From: Poriferisodalis sp965203655
GTDB taxonomy: Bacteria > Actinomycetota > Acidimicrobiia > Acidimicrobiales > Poriferisodalaceae
Assembly: GCF_965203655.1 (NCBI RefSeq)
Contig: NZ_CBDBDD010000008.1
Coordinates: 248,001 to 312,000, forward strand
Direction of reading: 5' to 3'
DNA: 64,000 nucleotides
The position numbers were made by a program, and so were the translations under genes. The notes under the pieces are model-generated. The model did no database searches, was not told the DNA's origin, and was given only the letters and a program-made list of their open reading frames with translations. Of this stretch, positions 26,509 through 35,002 are shown piece after piece (the stretch's first letter is position 1; the number at the start of each line of letters is the position of its first letter).

Positions 26509-27360
26509 TCAGCGACGGCCTGTCTCGGACCGCTGCAGCCGCCGCAGTTCCCGGTAGCCGATCAGCTTGATGCCGCTGCGCTGGATGTGCGTGCGCAGCT
26601 CGGCGTTGTCGCGAAGGTGCAGCAGGTCTTCGACTCGTGACCCCCAGTCGGCTGTCAGCGACCGCAGTTCCGGCAGATCGGCCGCGGGCTGAAGCTGCAG
26701 CTCGGTCACGCCCGGCTCCAGCGAGTCGAGCAGTGCCTCGATGCGGCGGTAGCGGCCCATCGCGCCCGGTGCGATGCGCATCACCCGATCGGGCGTCACT
26801 ACCCCTTCGGCGGCGACGAGGTCTTCGACGGGGAAGCCCAGCTGCCGCCGGGCGTCGGTGGAGATCAGCCGGGCCGGCAGCCCGAATTCGACAGCCAGCT
26901 CCAGGTACACATCGAAGAACTCGGGCCGCACGCTCAGCACATCGAGGTGACTGTCGAGGTGGGTGACGTCGAATCCCCACAGGATCGCCCGCTCGATCTG
27001 TGCCCGGCATTCGCGGCGGACCTCGTCGAGGTCGGCGTGATCCCACACATCGCTCACCGTGCTGGGCATCCCGCCGTTGCCGTCCAGCAATGACGGGACC
27101 TGGGTGATCGGTCCCCACCGGTACAGCTCGAACTCGGCGTTGAGGGTCAGCGCGATGCCGACGTCCTCGCCGCGAAACCGCGCGGCCGCCTCGCGCGACC
27201 ACGGGCATGGCACAAGCAGCGTGCCCGTGGTTGCCAGGCCGTCGCGCAGCGAGGCGTACACGCCCTCGTTCATCGCATGGCAGCCGCCGAGTCCGGCCGC
27301 GCTGATGATCAGCAGTCTGTCGTCGGGGCCGTATCCGAGCCGCTGGGACAGCGGTGCCAC
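26509..27360 (-). CDS. YdjC/ChbG-like carbohydrate deacetylase
   Basis: A 283-residue protein similar to the YdjC/ChbG family. The opening ADD-like segment is replaced by LLIISAAGLGGCHAMNEGV, but the metal/active region FDVTHLDSHLDVLSVRPEF and the earlier EDVGIALTLNAEF, in place of the usual GxHLTL, fit the fold. Members remove acetyl groups from chitooligosaccharides or related sugars. The missing early aspartate/histidine pair makes activity uncertain. GTG 27360 is the start. It ends 27 bp from the convergent SCP2 gene. Confidence 0.7.
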   Translation of the reverse strand: MAPLSQRLGYGPDDRLLIISAAGLGGCHAMNEGVYASLRDGLATTGTLLVPCPWSREAAARFRGEDVGIALTLNAEFELYRWGPITQVPSLLDGNGGMPSTVSDVWDHADLDEVRRECRAQIERAILWGFDVTHLDSHLDVLSVRPEFFDVYLELAVEFGLPARLISTDARRQLGFPVEDLVAAEGVVTPDRVMRIAPGAMGRYRRIEALLDSLEPGVTELQLQPAADLPELRSLTADWGSRVEDLLHLRDNAELRTHIQRSGIKLIGYRELRRLQRSETGRR

Positions 27361-27369
27361 GCCGACAAG

Positions 27370-27990
27370 CTAACCCGTGCTCGAACCAGCGCCCGCGAGC
27401 GGCCGGTCGGGGCCGCCACAGTCCGACCAGATGCCCCGGTTGGCCGCTCGGGCATCTGCCTGAGCGGCGTCGAGCACGGCCCGGTGCGTGGTGTTCGGCT
27501 CGAAGTGCATGGCAGCGGCATAGCCGTCGAGCACCAGATAGCGGTTGACGAACAACCCGTCGTCGGCCCGGTACACGTATGCCAGCAGCCGGTCGTAGCG
27601 GTCGTAGAGCTCGTCGTCGCGTTGGAGGAGCACCTCGGTGCCGGGCGGCAGCAGCTCGGCAGTCCGGCGGGTGGCGGCATCGCCCCCGCATTCAGCCGGC
27701 AGATAGCCGCCGGTCTTCTCTGGCGTGTCGATGCCGAGGAACCTCACGGTGGCTCGACGCCCGCCCAGGTCGACGTCCATCGTGTCGCCGTCGATGATCT
27801 CGAGCACGACGGCGTTCGGCTCGACTGCCGGGCCGCTCGCGTCCGGCGCAGCCCCGGGCACCGACGGTGTGGCGGCGTCGGCCGAAGCGTCCGGTGGAGG
27901 CTCAGCTCGGTCGACATAGCGCCAGCCGACCCATGCCGCCGCGCATGCGGCTGCGACCGCTGCAACGCGAACCGGCGTCCGGTCGCGCAA
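27370..27990 (-). CDS. Secreted thermonuclease-like (SNase) protein
   Basis: A staphylococcal-nuclease-like domain preceded by a membrane anchor or signal (RVAAVAAACAAAWVGWRYV) and a Pro/Ala/Asp-rich linker. Motifs are VVLEIIDGDTMDVDLGG, VRFLGIDTPEKTG, LQRDDELYDRYDRLLAYVY and the C-terminal RGIWSDC. It would degrade nucleic acid outside the membrane. The start is uncertain: TTG 27990 gives 206 residues with the signal at the very N-terminus; no ATG or GTG is better placed upstream. Confidence 0.75.
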   Translation of the reverse strand: MRDRTPVRVAAVAAACAAAWVGWRYVDRAEPPPDASADAATPSVPGAAPDASGPAVEPNAVVLEIIDGDTMDVDLGGRRATVRFLGIDTPEKTGGYLPAECGGDAATRRTAELLPPGTEVLLQRDDELYDRYDRLLAYVYRADDGLFVNRYLVLDGYAAAMHFEPNTTHRAVLDAAQADARAANRGIWSDCGGPDRPLAGAGSSTG

Positions 27991-28073
27991 TCTCCGATGG
28001 TGGCCTCCGCGATCCGGCCGCTTGGCGACGGCGCGAGCGGCCTCGCCGGGCGGAGCGTGCGACGGAGCGTTGA

Positions 28074-29270
28074 TCAGAGTCGCTCGATGATGGTGCCGGT
28101 TCCGAGTCCGCCGCCGCAGCACATGGTGACCAGCGCGGTGCTCTTGTCGGCGCGGTGCAGTTCGTGCACCGCCTTGGTCAGCAGGATCGCTCCGGTGCCG
28201 CCGAGCGGGTGACCCAGCGCGATTGCGCCGCCGTTGGGGTTGACGCCGTCCATGTCGGGACCGACCTCGCGCTCCCACGCCAGCACCACCGACGCGAATG
28301 CCTCGTTGATCTCGACCAGGTCGATGTCTGACATCGTCATGCCGTTGCGATCGAGCAGGTAGTTGGTGGCCTCGATCGGCCCGGTCAGCATCAGCACGGG
28401 ATCGCTGCCCACCAAACAGGTGTCGACAATGCGGGCCAGCGGGCGCAGCCCCAGCTCGGCGGCCCGGCCGGCACGCATCAGCAGCACCGCCCCCGAGCCG
28501 TCGCTGATCTGTGACGAGCTGCCGGCGGTGTGCACGCCGCCGTCCATCACCGGCGTGAGTCCAGCGAGCCCCTCAGCCGTCGTGGGCCTGATGCCGCCGT
28601 CGCGCACCACGTGGCGGATCTGGTCGGTGGGCTTGCCGTCCTCGTCGAGCACCGGCGCGTCGATCTCGACGATCTGGGTGCCGAAGCGGTCTTCTTCCCA
28701 CGCCCGGGCGGCGTTGTTCTGGCTGCGCAAGCCGTAGGCGTCGCACTCGTCACGGCTGATGCCCCACTGCTTGGCCATCAGCTCGGCGCCCTGGAATTGC
28801 GTCGTGTACTCGTAGTGCTCCTTGTAGCGCGAGGTCGCTGTGCGCTGGCCCTTCTTGTAGCTCGAACCCATCGGGTTGCGCGTCATCGACTCGACGCCGC
28901 AGCCGATCGCGGAATCGACCACGCCACTGCGCACGAGGCCGTACGCCAGAGTCGTGGCCTGCTGGCTCGACCCGCACTGCGCATCGACCGTCGTGGCGGC
29001 CACTGAGAGCGGGAATCCTGCGCCCAGCCACGCGGTGCGGGCGATATTCGCCGTCTGCTCGCCGGCCTGGCTGACGCAGCCGCCCACGAGCTGACCGATG
29101 CCCGCAGGGTCGACCTGCGTTCGCTCCATCAGCGACGTGAGCACGTCGCTGAGCAGGTCGGAGGGGTGGATGCCGCTCAGGTCGCCGCCTCGGCGGCCGA
29201 CAGGGGAGCGGACGGCGTCGACGATGACGATGTCGTCGCTGTGGGTCTGGGACGTGGAAGCGCTGCTCAT
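28074..29270 (-). CDS. Thiolase (acetyl-CoA C-acyltransferase)
   Basis: About 398 residues. The nucleophile Cys is in VDAQCGSSQQATTLA, the catalytic His in NPNGGAIALGHPLGGTGA and the second Cys in TMCCGGGLGTGTII, all standard for degradative thiolases. It would split 3-ketoacyl-CoA with CoA in beta-oxidation. ATG 29270 (MSSASTSQ) is chosen; the frame continues upstream without family similarity. A 348-bp intergenic space separates it from the divergent LLM gene. Confidence 0.93.
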   Translation of the reverse strand: MSSASTSQTHSDDIVIVDAVRSPVGRRGGDLSGIHPSDLLSDVLTSLMERTQVDPAGIGQLVGGCVSQAGEQTANIARTAWLGAGFPLSVAATTVDAQCGSSQQATTLAYGLVRSGVVDSAIGCGVESMTRNPMGSSYKKGQRTATSRYKEHYEYTTQFQGAELMAKQWGISRDECDAYGLRSQNNAARAWEEDRFGTQIVEIDAPVLDEDGKPTDQIRHVVRDGGIRPTTAEGLAGLTPVMDGGVHTAGSSSQISDGSGAVLLMRAGRAAELGLRPLARIVDTCLVGSDPVLMLTGPIEATNYLLDRNGMTMSDIDLVEINEAFASVVLAWEREVGPDMDGVNPNGGAIALGHPLGGTGAILLTKAVHELHRADKSTALVTMCCGGGLGTGTIIERL

Positions 29271-29618
29271 GGCCGGCACTGTACCTGCGCACCTGTACGA
29301 CCCGCCCGGCGAATTGCCGCCGCAGGGCTTCGAGCAGGGTTCACGCCGCGTCGAGGTCGATATCGGGCGGGCGTACTGTCGAAGCCAGTACTTCACGTGC
29401 CCGTGCCACACCCGCCAAGCCGACCTGGCGGGTAGCCCGGCTCAGCCGGTGCGGCTTCCGGCTGGTCGACACCAACCGGAGCTGGGGTCCGAGTTCAAGC
29501 TGATCTGCCATGTCTCCAGTGTGAACAGGGGGTGTGACACGAATGCCGGCCCCCGCTGCGAGCGGCTCGCAAGACGGTCACCCGATCCGGCCGGGCTGGT
29601 CTCACTAGCCTGCGCGCC
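29271..29618. other. Intergenic region between divergent thiolase and LLM genes
   Basis: This 348-bp gap presumably carries both promoters. Open frames cross it but have no recognisable protein character. I see no strong palindrome, riboswitch-like fold or RNA gene in it. Confidence 0.5.
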
Positions 29619-30605
29619 GTGACCGACAACCGAACCGACTGGCGCTACGGCATCACCGTTCCCTTCGGCGATCCGCTGCACGCCCAAGCCGACCTCTACC
29701 GGGAGTTCGCCGACCTCGGCTACACCGAGTTCTGGAGCTCAGAGGCCGACGGCACCGACGGCTTCACCCCGCTGGTGCTGGCCAGCCAGTGGGTGCCCGA
29801 CGTTCGCCTCGGCATCGCCATCATCCCGGCCTTTACCCGTGGCCCAGCGCTGCTGGCCCAGCAGACAGCCGCCATCTGCGAAGCCGCGCCGGGCCGGTTC
29901 GCGATGGGCATCGGGGCTTCCTCCAATGTCATCGTCGAGCGCTGGAACGGCATTCCCTTCGACGAGCCGTTCAAGCGCACACGCGACACCGCCCGGTTCC
30001 TGCGCGAGGCCTTGACCGGCGACCGGATCAGCGAGAGCTACGACACGTTCGAGGTGCAGGGCTTCCGCCTGGGCCGACCGCCCGAGATCCAGCCGCCGAT
30101 CCTGCTGGCTGCGCTGCGGCCCGGGATGCTGCGGCTGGCGGGCAGCGAGAGTGACGGCGCCATCATCAACTGGCTCTCGGCCGACGACGTGGCCACCGTT
30201 CGCCCCTACGTCGACGAAGGCGGCGAGGGCAAGGAAGTGGTGGCTCGCATCTTCGTGTGCCCCAACCCTGACGCCGACACCGTCCGAGCCGGCTTCAAGC
30301 GGGCCATGGCTGCCTACCTCAACGTGCCGGTGTATGCCGAATTCCATCGCTGGCTCGGACGCGGCGAGCTGCTCGCCGCCATGTGGGAGCGCTGGTCTGA
30401 AGGCGACCGCCGCGGCGCGCTCGAGGTCATCGATGACGATCTCGTCGACGAACTGCTGGTGCACGGCTCGCCGGAAGCGTGCCGGGAACACATCGACCGC
30501 TACCACGCCAACGGCGTCGATGTGTCGGCCATCTCGATCATGCCCTTCGGTGGCATCGACCCCGTCCAGGCGGCCCGCGACCTGTCGCCCGCGGCTCGCA
30601 GCTAG
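29619..30605 (+). CDS. LLM-class F420/flavin-dependent oxidoreductase
   Basis: A 328-residue luciferase-like protein. It begins WRYGITVPFGDPLHAQADL and includes YTEFWSSEADGTDGFTPL, then GRFAMGIGASSNVIVERWNG and LAALRPGMLRLAGSESDGAI, all typical of the F420 LLM subgroup. Substrate unknown. It is first in a plus-strand run continuing with an enoyl-CoA hydratase, RidA fusion, hotdog dehydratase, acyl-CoA dehydrogenase and CoA-transferase, suggesting a role in the same catabolic route. GTG 29619 is the start. Confidence 0.88.
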   Translation: MTDNRTDWRYGITVPFGDPLHAQADLYREFADLGYTEFWSSEADGTDGFTPLVLASQWVPDVRLGIAIIPAFTRGPALLAQQTAAICEAAPGRFAMGIGASSNVIVERWNGIPFDEPFKRTRDTARFLREALTGDRISESYDTFEVQGFRLGRPPEIQPPILLAALRPGMLRLAGSESDGAIINWLSADDVATVRPYVDEGGEGKEVVARIFVCPNPDADTVRAGFKRAMAAYLNVPVYAEFHRWLGRGELLAAMWERWSEGDRRGALEVIDDDLVDELLVHGSPEACREHIDRYHANGVDVSAISIMPFGGIDPVQAARDLSPAARS

Positions 30606-30705
30606 CCGGCTCATTCGCTGGGCTGCCTCGGCGCGTAACCTCCCGGTGAGCCCGCATCGGGCTCACCTGTGCGCACATTGTTCACGCATCATGCAAGGAG
30701 CAGAC

Positions 30706-31494
30706 ATGGACCTCGAGACGATCAACTACGAAGTGCGCGATGGCGTGGCGCATGTGCGGTTCAACCGCCCTGAGGGCGCCAATGCGGTGAACCCGCTGTT
30801 CTCACGCGAGCTGCGGGCCGTCATGTTGGAGATCGAGTTCGATGATGCGGTCAACTCCGCGTCGATCACCGCCGAAGGCCGGGTGTTCTGCGCCGGCGGC
30901 GACCTGAAGGAGTTCCACGCCGCAGGCGACGGGCTGCCCCAGCTCGCATCGGACATGGTGATCGACCTGCACGCAGCGATCAACAAGATGAACCGCACGC
31001 CGAAGCCGTTCGTTGCGGGCGTGGGCGGCAGTGTCGGCGGGGCCGGCATGTCGCTGGCCGCCTCGTTCGACCTGGTCGTCGCAGGCGAGTCGGCGAAGTT
31101 CACCATGGCCTACACCCGGGCCGGCGTGACGCCCGACGGCACGTCGTCGTACTTCTTGGCGCGCCACATCGGGCTGCGCCGGATGCTGGATCTGACCCTC
31201 ACCAACCGGGTGCTGTCTGCGGAGGAGGCCGAGCAGTGGGGCCTGGTCAACCGGGTGGTGCCCGACGACGAGGTCGACTCGGCCACAGCCGAGCTGGCCC
31301 AGGCGCTCGCTGACGGACCGGCGTGGGCGCTGGGCCACGCCAAGCGGGTGATCTACAACGGCATCGACTCGCCGCTCGAGCAGGCTGGCGAGTTCGAGGG
31401 CAAGACGATCACCGACGCCATGCAGACCCACGACGGCCGTGAAGGCATCGCCGCCTTCGTGGAGCGCCGCGCGCCGAACTTCACCGGCAACTAG
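30706..31494 (+). CDS. Enoyl-CoA hydratase/isomerase family protein
   Basis: A 262-residue crotonase-fold protein. The first oxyanion hole is in FCAGGDLKEFH and the second in GSVGGAGMSLAASFDLVVAG. ATG 30706 follows a strong AAGGAG box. Catalytic glutamates of classical hydratases are not clear: the position after the second hole reads YTRAGVTPDGTSSYFLARHIG, where Asp or Glu roles differ among isomerases and hydrolases. The exact reaction is therefore open. Confidence 0.9.
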   Translation: MDLETINYEVRDGVAHVRFNRPEGANAVNPLFSRELRAVMLEIEFDDAVNSASITAEGRVFCAGGDLKEFHAAGDGLPQLASDMVIDLHAAINKMNRTPKPFVAGVGGSVGGAGMSLAASFDLVVAGESAKFTMAYTRAGVTPDGTSSYFLARHIGLRRMLDLTLTNRVLSAEEAEQWGLVNRVVPDDEVDSATAELAQALADGPAWALGHAKRVIYNGIDSPLEQAGEFEGKTITDAMQTHDGREGIAAFVERRAPNFTGN

Positions 31495-31652
31495 CCGCCG
31501 ACGCAGCCGCGAAGGCTGCCGGCCAGCGGGAATACGGGTGCCGGAGAGCTCGGCCGAAGCATGCGCGAACGTCCTAGCGTCGAACGCTTGCGCGCACTAG
31601 ACAAGGTGTGAGCGGCAGCAGCGCCGCAGTAGGTGCACGAGGAGCACGCACC

Positions 31653-32777
31653 ATGGCCCCCCAGGAGATCACGCCAGAGCCCTTCCCGTGGCTGGACACC
31701 AGCCGGTATTCGTTCTCTCAGGGAATCGAGGCGGGCGGCGCCGCCTGGCTGGCGGGGCAGACCGCGGGCGCCTATGACGCCGAGTCGGGTCGGGTCACCG
31801 TGCGCGGGGATGGCGCCGAGCAGGCCAGCGTGTGCTGGGCGAAGGTGGAGGCGGTGCTGGACGCGGCCGGGCGCGACATCAGCGAATGCTCCGAAGTCAC
31901 CGAGTACATCACCGTGGCCGGTGCACCCGAGCGAGACGCGATCACGGCGCAGCAGCCGCACAGCCTGGGCTCGGCGGTGGGGGGCGTGCGCCCCTCGACG
32001 TTCATTGTCGAATCGCTCGTGCGGCCCGAGGCACTGGTGGAGGTAGAGGTCGTGGCCGGGCCCCTCGACGGCTTGGTGCACGTGCCCCAGGTGCTGCCTG
32101 TCGACGACGACGGCAATGCGGTGCTGGGGGGCGATTTCGTCGGCCAGTGCGAGTGGGCTCTCGAAGAGGCCGGCCGCCGGCTCGAGCCCCACGGCATGGA
32201 CCTGAGCAACGTCGTACGGATCGTGCAGCAGACGACCGCGGCCACCCGCCGCCAGTACAACGAGACCGCGGAGGCACGCCGGCGGCTGCTCGCACCGCAG
32301 TTCCCGTCGTCAACGGGGTTGCTGATGCCTGAGCTTCCCCATCCCGGGGCGCTCGTGGCGCTCGACGTGTGGGCGTCGGCACATCCCAAGACGGTGGTGC
32401 CCTACTTGGCTGACGCCTACTCGTCGCTCACCTTCAGCCCCGCCGTGGAGGCCGGTGGGCTGCTGTTCATCTCCGGCACGACGGCGTTCAATCTCGGCAC
32501 CGGCGAGACCGTTGCCGAGGGCGATATCGGCCGGCAGGCCGAGTTCGTCTACGGCGAGATCGCGGCCATCTGCGAGATGGCCGGCACCTCCATCGACAAC
32601 CTCGTCAAGACCGTCGAGTACGTGACGCCTGACGGCGTCGGCGACTACCGCGCTGTCGGCGAGGTGCGCCAGCGCGTGATGGGCCGGCCGTTCCCCGCCT
32701 CGACCGGTGTGGTGGTGTCGGGGCTGCTGAGCCGTCGGTGGCTGATCGAGGTAGAAGCCGTCGCCTTGATGCCCTGA
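31653..32777 (+). CDS. Fusion of three RidA/YjgF-like domains
   Basis: A 374-residue protein, whereas ordinary Rid proteins have about 130 residues. Three Rid-like segments are seen: residues about 12-125 (RYSFSQGIEAGGAAWLAGQT to VEVEVVAG), about 130-245 (WALEEAGRRLEPHGMDLSNV to VALDVWAS, lacking the first strands) and about 255-374 (SLTFSPAVEAGGLLFISG to LIEVEAVALMP). Rid proteins are trimers with active sites between subunits, so this could be a one-chain trimer. The catalytic Arg of RidA is not at the usual place: segments read RPSTFIVESL, PSSTGLLMPEL and PASTGVVVSGL. Start ATG 31653 follows GAGGAGC. Function unknown. Confidence 0.85.
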   Translation: MAPQEITPEPFPWLDTSRYSFSQGIEAGGAAWLAGQTAGAYDAESGRVTVRGDGAEQASVCWAKVEAVLDAAGRDISECSEVTEYITVAGAPERDAITAQQPHSLGSAVGGVRPSTFIVESLVRPEALVEVEVVAGPLDGLVHVPQVLPVDDDGNAVLGGDFVGQCEWALEEAGRRLEPHGMDLSNVVRIVQQTTAATRRQYNETAEARRRLLAPQFPSSTGLLMPELPHPGALVALDVWASAHPKTVVPYLADAYSSLTFSPAVEAGGLLFISGTTAFNLGTGETVAEGDIGRQAEFVYGEIAAICEMAGTSIDNLVKTVEYVTPDGVGDYRAVGEVRQRVMGRPFPASTGVVVSGLLSRRWLIEVEAVALMP

Positions 32778-32798
32778 GCCGGGATCGGGGCGTTTCCT

Positions 32799-33767
32799 AT
32801 GACGCAGTTGCTGACTCCCGACGTGCGCGCTGCGCTGGGTTCGACGTACTCCTACGTGGCGCCCGAGCCACTCAGCCGGGCGTCGATTCGCTACTTCGCG
32901 TTGGCCATCGGTGCCGATCCCGGGCGGTGGACCGACGAGGCGCCGCCGACGCTCATCTGCGAGACCGCGCAGCTGACCGGTCGTGCCGTTCCTGACGGGA
33001 ATTCGTATCTCGGGCACACCTGGGAGCTGCCGCTGCCTGTTCGCTGTGCGATGTTCCGCGGGGGCAACGACTACCGGTTCGAGCGGCCTGCCCGGTTCGA
33101 CGACGTCATCACCACGACGTGGACGCTGACCGATGCGACCGAGCGGCTCGACCGTGCCGGAGGATCGCTGCTGCTGGTGACCGCAGAGGCCCGCTATGCC
33201 GCAGGTGACGACCTGCTCGCCACGAACACCGAGACCATGATCTTCCGGCCGATCGGCCCTGCGGCCGACGACACCGGGGACGAGGCCGCCGAATCCGCGG
33301 CGAGCGCCCCCGACACCGTCGGTGTCGCTGATGCTCTCGGTACCTCAGTTGTTCACGAACCACTGCCTCGGGAGCGTCTGAGCCCCGGCCGGTCGCTGCG
33401 GCCGCTGCATCGGCGCATCGCTCTGGCGGACATGGTCGCCTACGGCGCTGCCACCTGGGACTGGCATCGCCTGCACTACGACGAGGCGCACGCCCGCCGG
33501 CTGGGCGCTCCTGCACCGCTGGTCGACGGCCAGATGCTGGGCGCGCTGCTGGCTGAGTGCGTGCTGCGATCCGCCGGCCCCGGCGCTCGGCTGGTCCGGC
33601 TCGTGTACCGCAATCGTGCGCCGGTGCACGCCGGCGAGACGGTGGTCTGCTCCGGCACGATCGCCACCTCCGACGATGCAGGCTTCAGCGTCGACCTGTC
33701 GGTCTCGGTCGGCGAGCAGCTTGTGGTGGCGCCGGCGTTCGCCCAGCTCGCCTGGACGGCCGGCTGA
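32799..33767 (+). CDS. Double-hotdog MaoC-like / FAS1-like dehydratase
   Basis: A 322-residue protein with two hotdog domains. The N-terminal one (ASIRYFALAIGADPGRW to TETMIFRPIG) matches FAS1-like dehydratases. The C-terminal one has ALADMVAYGAATWDWHRLHYDE, the MaoC hydratase motif with catalytic D.H pair, then PLVDGQMLGALLAECVLR. The linker is Asp/Ala-rich. It probably hydrates or dehydrates a 2-enoyl/3-hydroxyacyl-CoA. It starts 21 bp after the RidA fusion. Confidence 0.82.
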   Translation: MTQLLTPDVRAALGSTYSYVAPEPLSRASIRYFALAIGADPGRWTDEAPPTLICETAQLTGRAVPDGNSYLGHTWELPLPVRCAMFRGGNDYRFERPARFDDVITTTWTLTDATERLDRAGGSLLLVTAEARYAAGDDLLATNTETMIFRPIGPAADDTGDEAAESAASAPDTVGVADALGTSVVHEPLPRERLSPGRSLRPLHRRIALADMVAYGAATWDWHRLHYDEAHARRLGAPAPLVDGQMLGALLAECVLRSAGPGARLVRLVYRNRAPVHAGETVVCSGTIATSDDAGFSVDLSVSVGEQLVVAPAFAQLAWTAG

Positions 33768-33835
33768 CACGGCCCCTGCGCCGCCACCCTCCTAGCATCG
33801 GGCGCCGACACGGCGCCGACCCAAGGGGGCACAAC

Positions 33836-35002
33836 GTGGACTTCTCCATGAGCGACGAGCAGGCGCTGATCGTCGAGACCGTTCAGCGTTTCGTCGAGAG
33901 CGAGATCATCCCCCTCGAGGCCGACCTCGACCCCGACGCCGGCGAGCTCGAGCCCGACGACGCGGCCCGGCTCACACAGATGACCCGCGACATGGGCTTC
34001 TACGGGCTCGATATTCCCGCCGAGTACGGCGGGCCGGGTCTCGACACCACCACCCGCGCGCTCATGGCCATCGAGATGTCCAAGCACCGTGCCGGCCTCT
34101 ACAACCCTTGCTACGGGGTGTTCGGCGGGGCCGGGCTGGCGCAGCTCTACGAGGCCACCGACGAGCAGAAGGAGCGCTGGCTCTACCCGACGCTGCGCGG
34201 GGAGAAGATGGGCTGCTTCGCCCTGACCGAGCCGTCGGGCGGCTCCGACCCCGGCCGGGCCATCCGCACCCGCGGCTACAAGGACGGCGACGAGTGGGTA
34301 CTGAACGGCTCGAAGCTGTTCATCTCCGGTGCCGACAAGGCCGACTACGCGCTGCTGTTCGCTCGCACGTCAGACGATCCGGGGCGCAACGGCGTCACGG
34401 CGTTCATCGTCGACACCGACACTCCCGGGTTCAACGTGCGCCGGGTAGTGCACACGCTGCGGGCCACTCGCTATGCCACCGAGCTGGAGTTCACCGACAT
34501 GCGGGTGCCCGAGAGCCATGTGCTCGGCGAGGTGAACGGCGGATTCGGCATCGCCAACGACCGCCTGAGCCGCCAGCGCATCCCGTATGCAGCGGGCTGC
34601 CTGGGGCCGGCGATCATGGCGCAGGAGATGGCGATCGACTGGGCCCGCAGCCGCGAGACCTTCGGATCGGTGCTGGCCGAGAAGCAGGCGGTGCAGTGGA
34701 TGATCGTGGACAACGAGATCGACATCCGCCACGGCCGCTGGTGCGTGCTGGAGGCCGCCCAGAAAGCCGACCGCGGCGAGCGTTTCCGCACCGAGGCCGC
34801 GATGGCCAAGCTGGTCGCTTCTGAGGCCGCCGGGCGAGTGGTCGACCGCTGCATCCAGATCCACGGCGGCATCGGCGTCACCAAGGACCTGCCGCTGGAG
34901 CGCTGGTACCGGGAGCTGCGGATCCGCAGGATCGGCGAGGGCCCCAGCGAGGTGCAGCGGCTGATCATGGCCCGCGACATTCTCGGCGGCAGCTTCAAGT
35001 GA
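33836..35002 (+). CDS. Acyl-CoA dehydrogenase
   Basis: A 388-residue acyl-CoA dehydrogenase. It begins MDFSMSDEQALIVETVQRFV (GTG 33836 after AAGGGGG), with GCFALTEPSGGSDPGRAI as the FAD-binding signature, then GSKLFISGADKADYAL, FGIANDRLSRQRIPYA and C-terminal IQIHGGIGVTKDLPLERWYR. It would desaturate an acyl-CoA and feed ETF. The downstream CoA-transferase overlaps by 4 nt, so the pair is coupled: activation to the CoA ester, then oxidation. Confidence 0.93.
   Translation: MDFSMSDEQALIVETVQRFVESEIIPLEADLDPDAGELEPDDAARLTQMTRDMGFYGLDIPAEYGGPGLDTTTRALMAIEMSKHRAGLYNPCYGVFGGAGLAQLYEATDEQKERWLYPTLRGEKMGCFALTEPSGGSDPGRAIRTRGYKDGDEWVLNGSKLFISGADKADYALLFARTSDDPGRNGVTAFIVDTDTPGFNVRRVVHTLRATRYATELEFTDMRVPESHVLGEVNGGFGIANDRLSRQRIPYAAGCLGPAIMAQEMAIDWARSRETFGSVLAEKQAVQWMIVDNEIDIRHGRWCVLEAAQKADRGERFRTEAAMAKLVASEAAGRVVDRCIQIHGGIGVTKDLPLERWYRELRIRRIGEGPSEVQRLIMARDILGGSFK

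Noticed and set aside
29271..29618. Small protein or RNA gene in the 348-bp gap
   Set aside because: No ribosome site with a plausible protein, tRNA or stable RNA fold could be supported.
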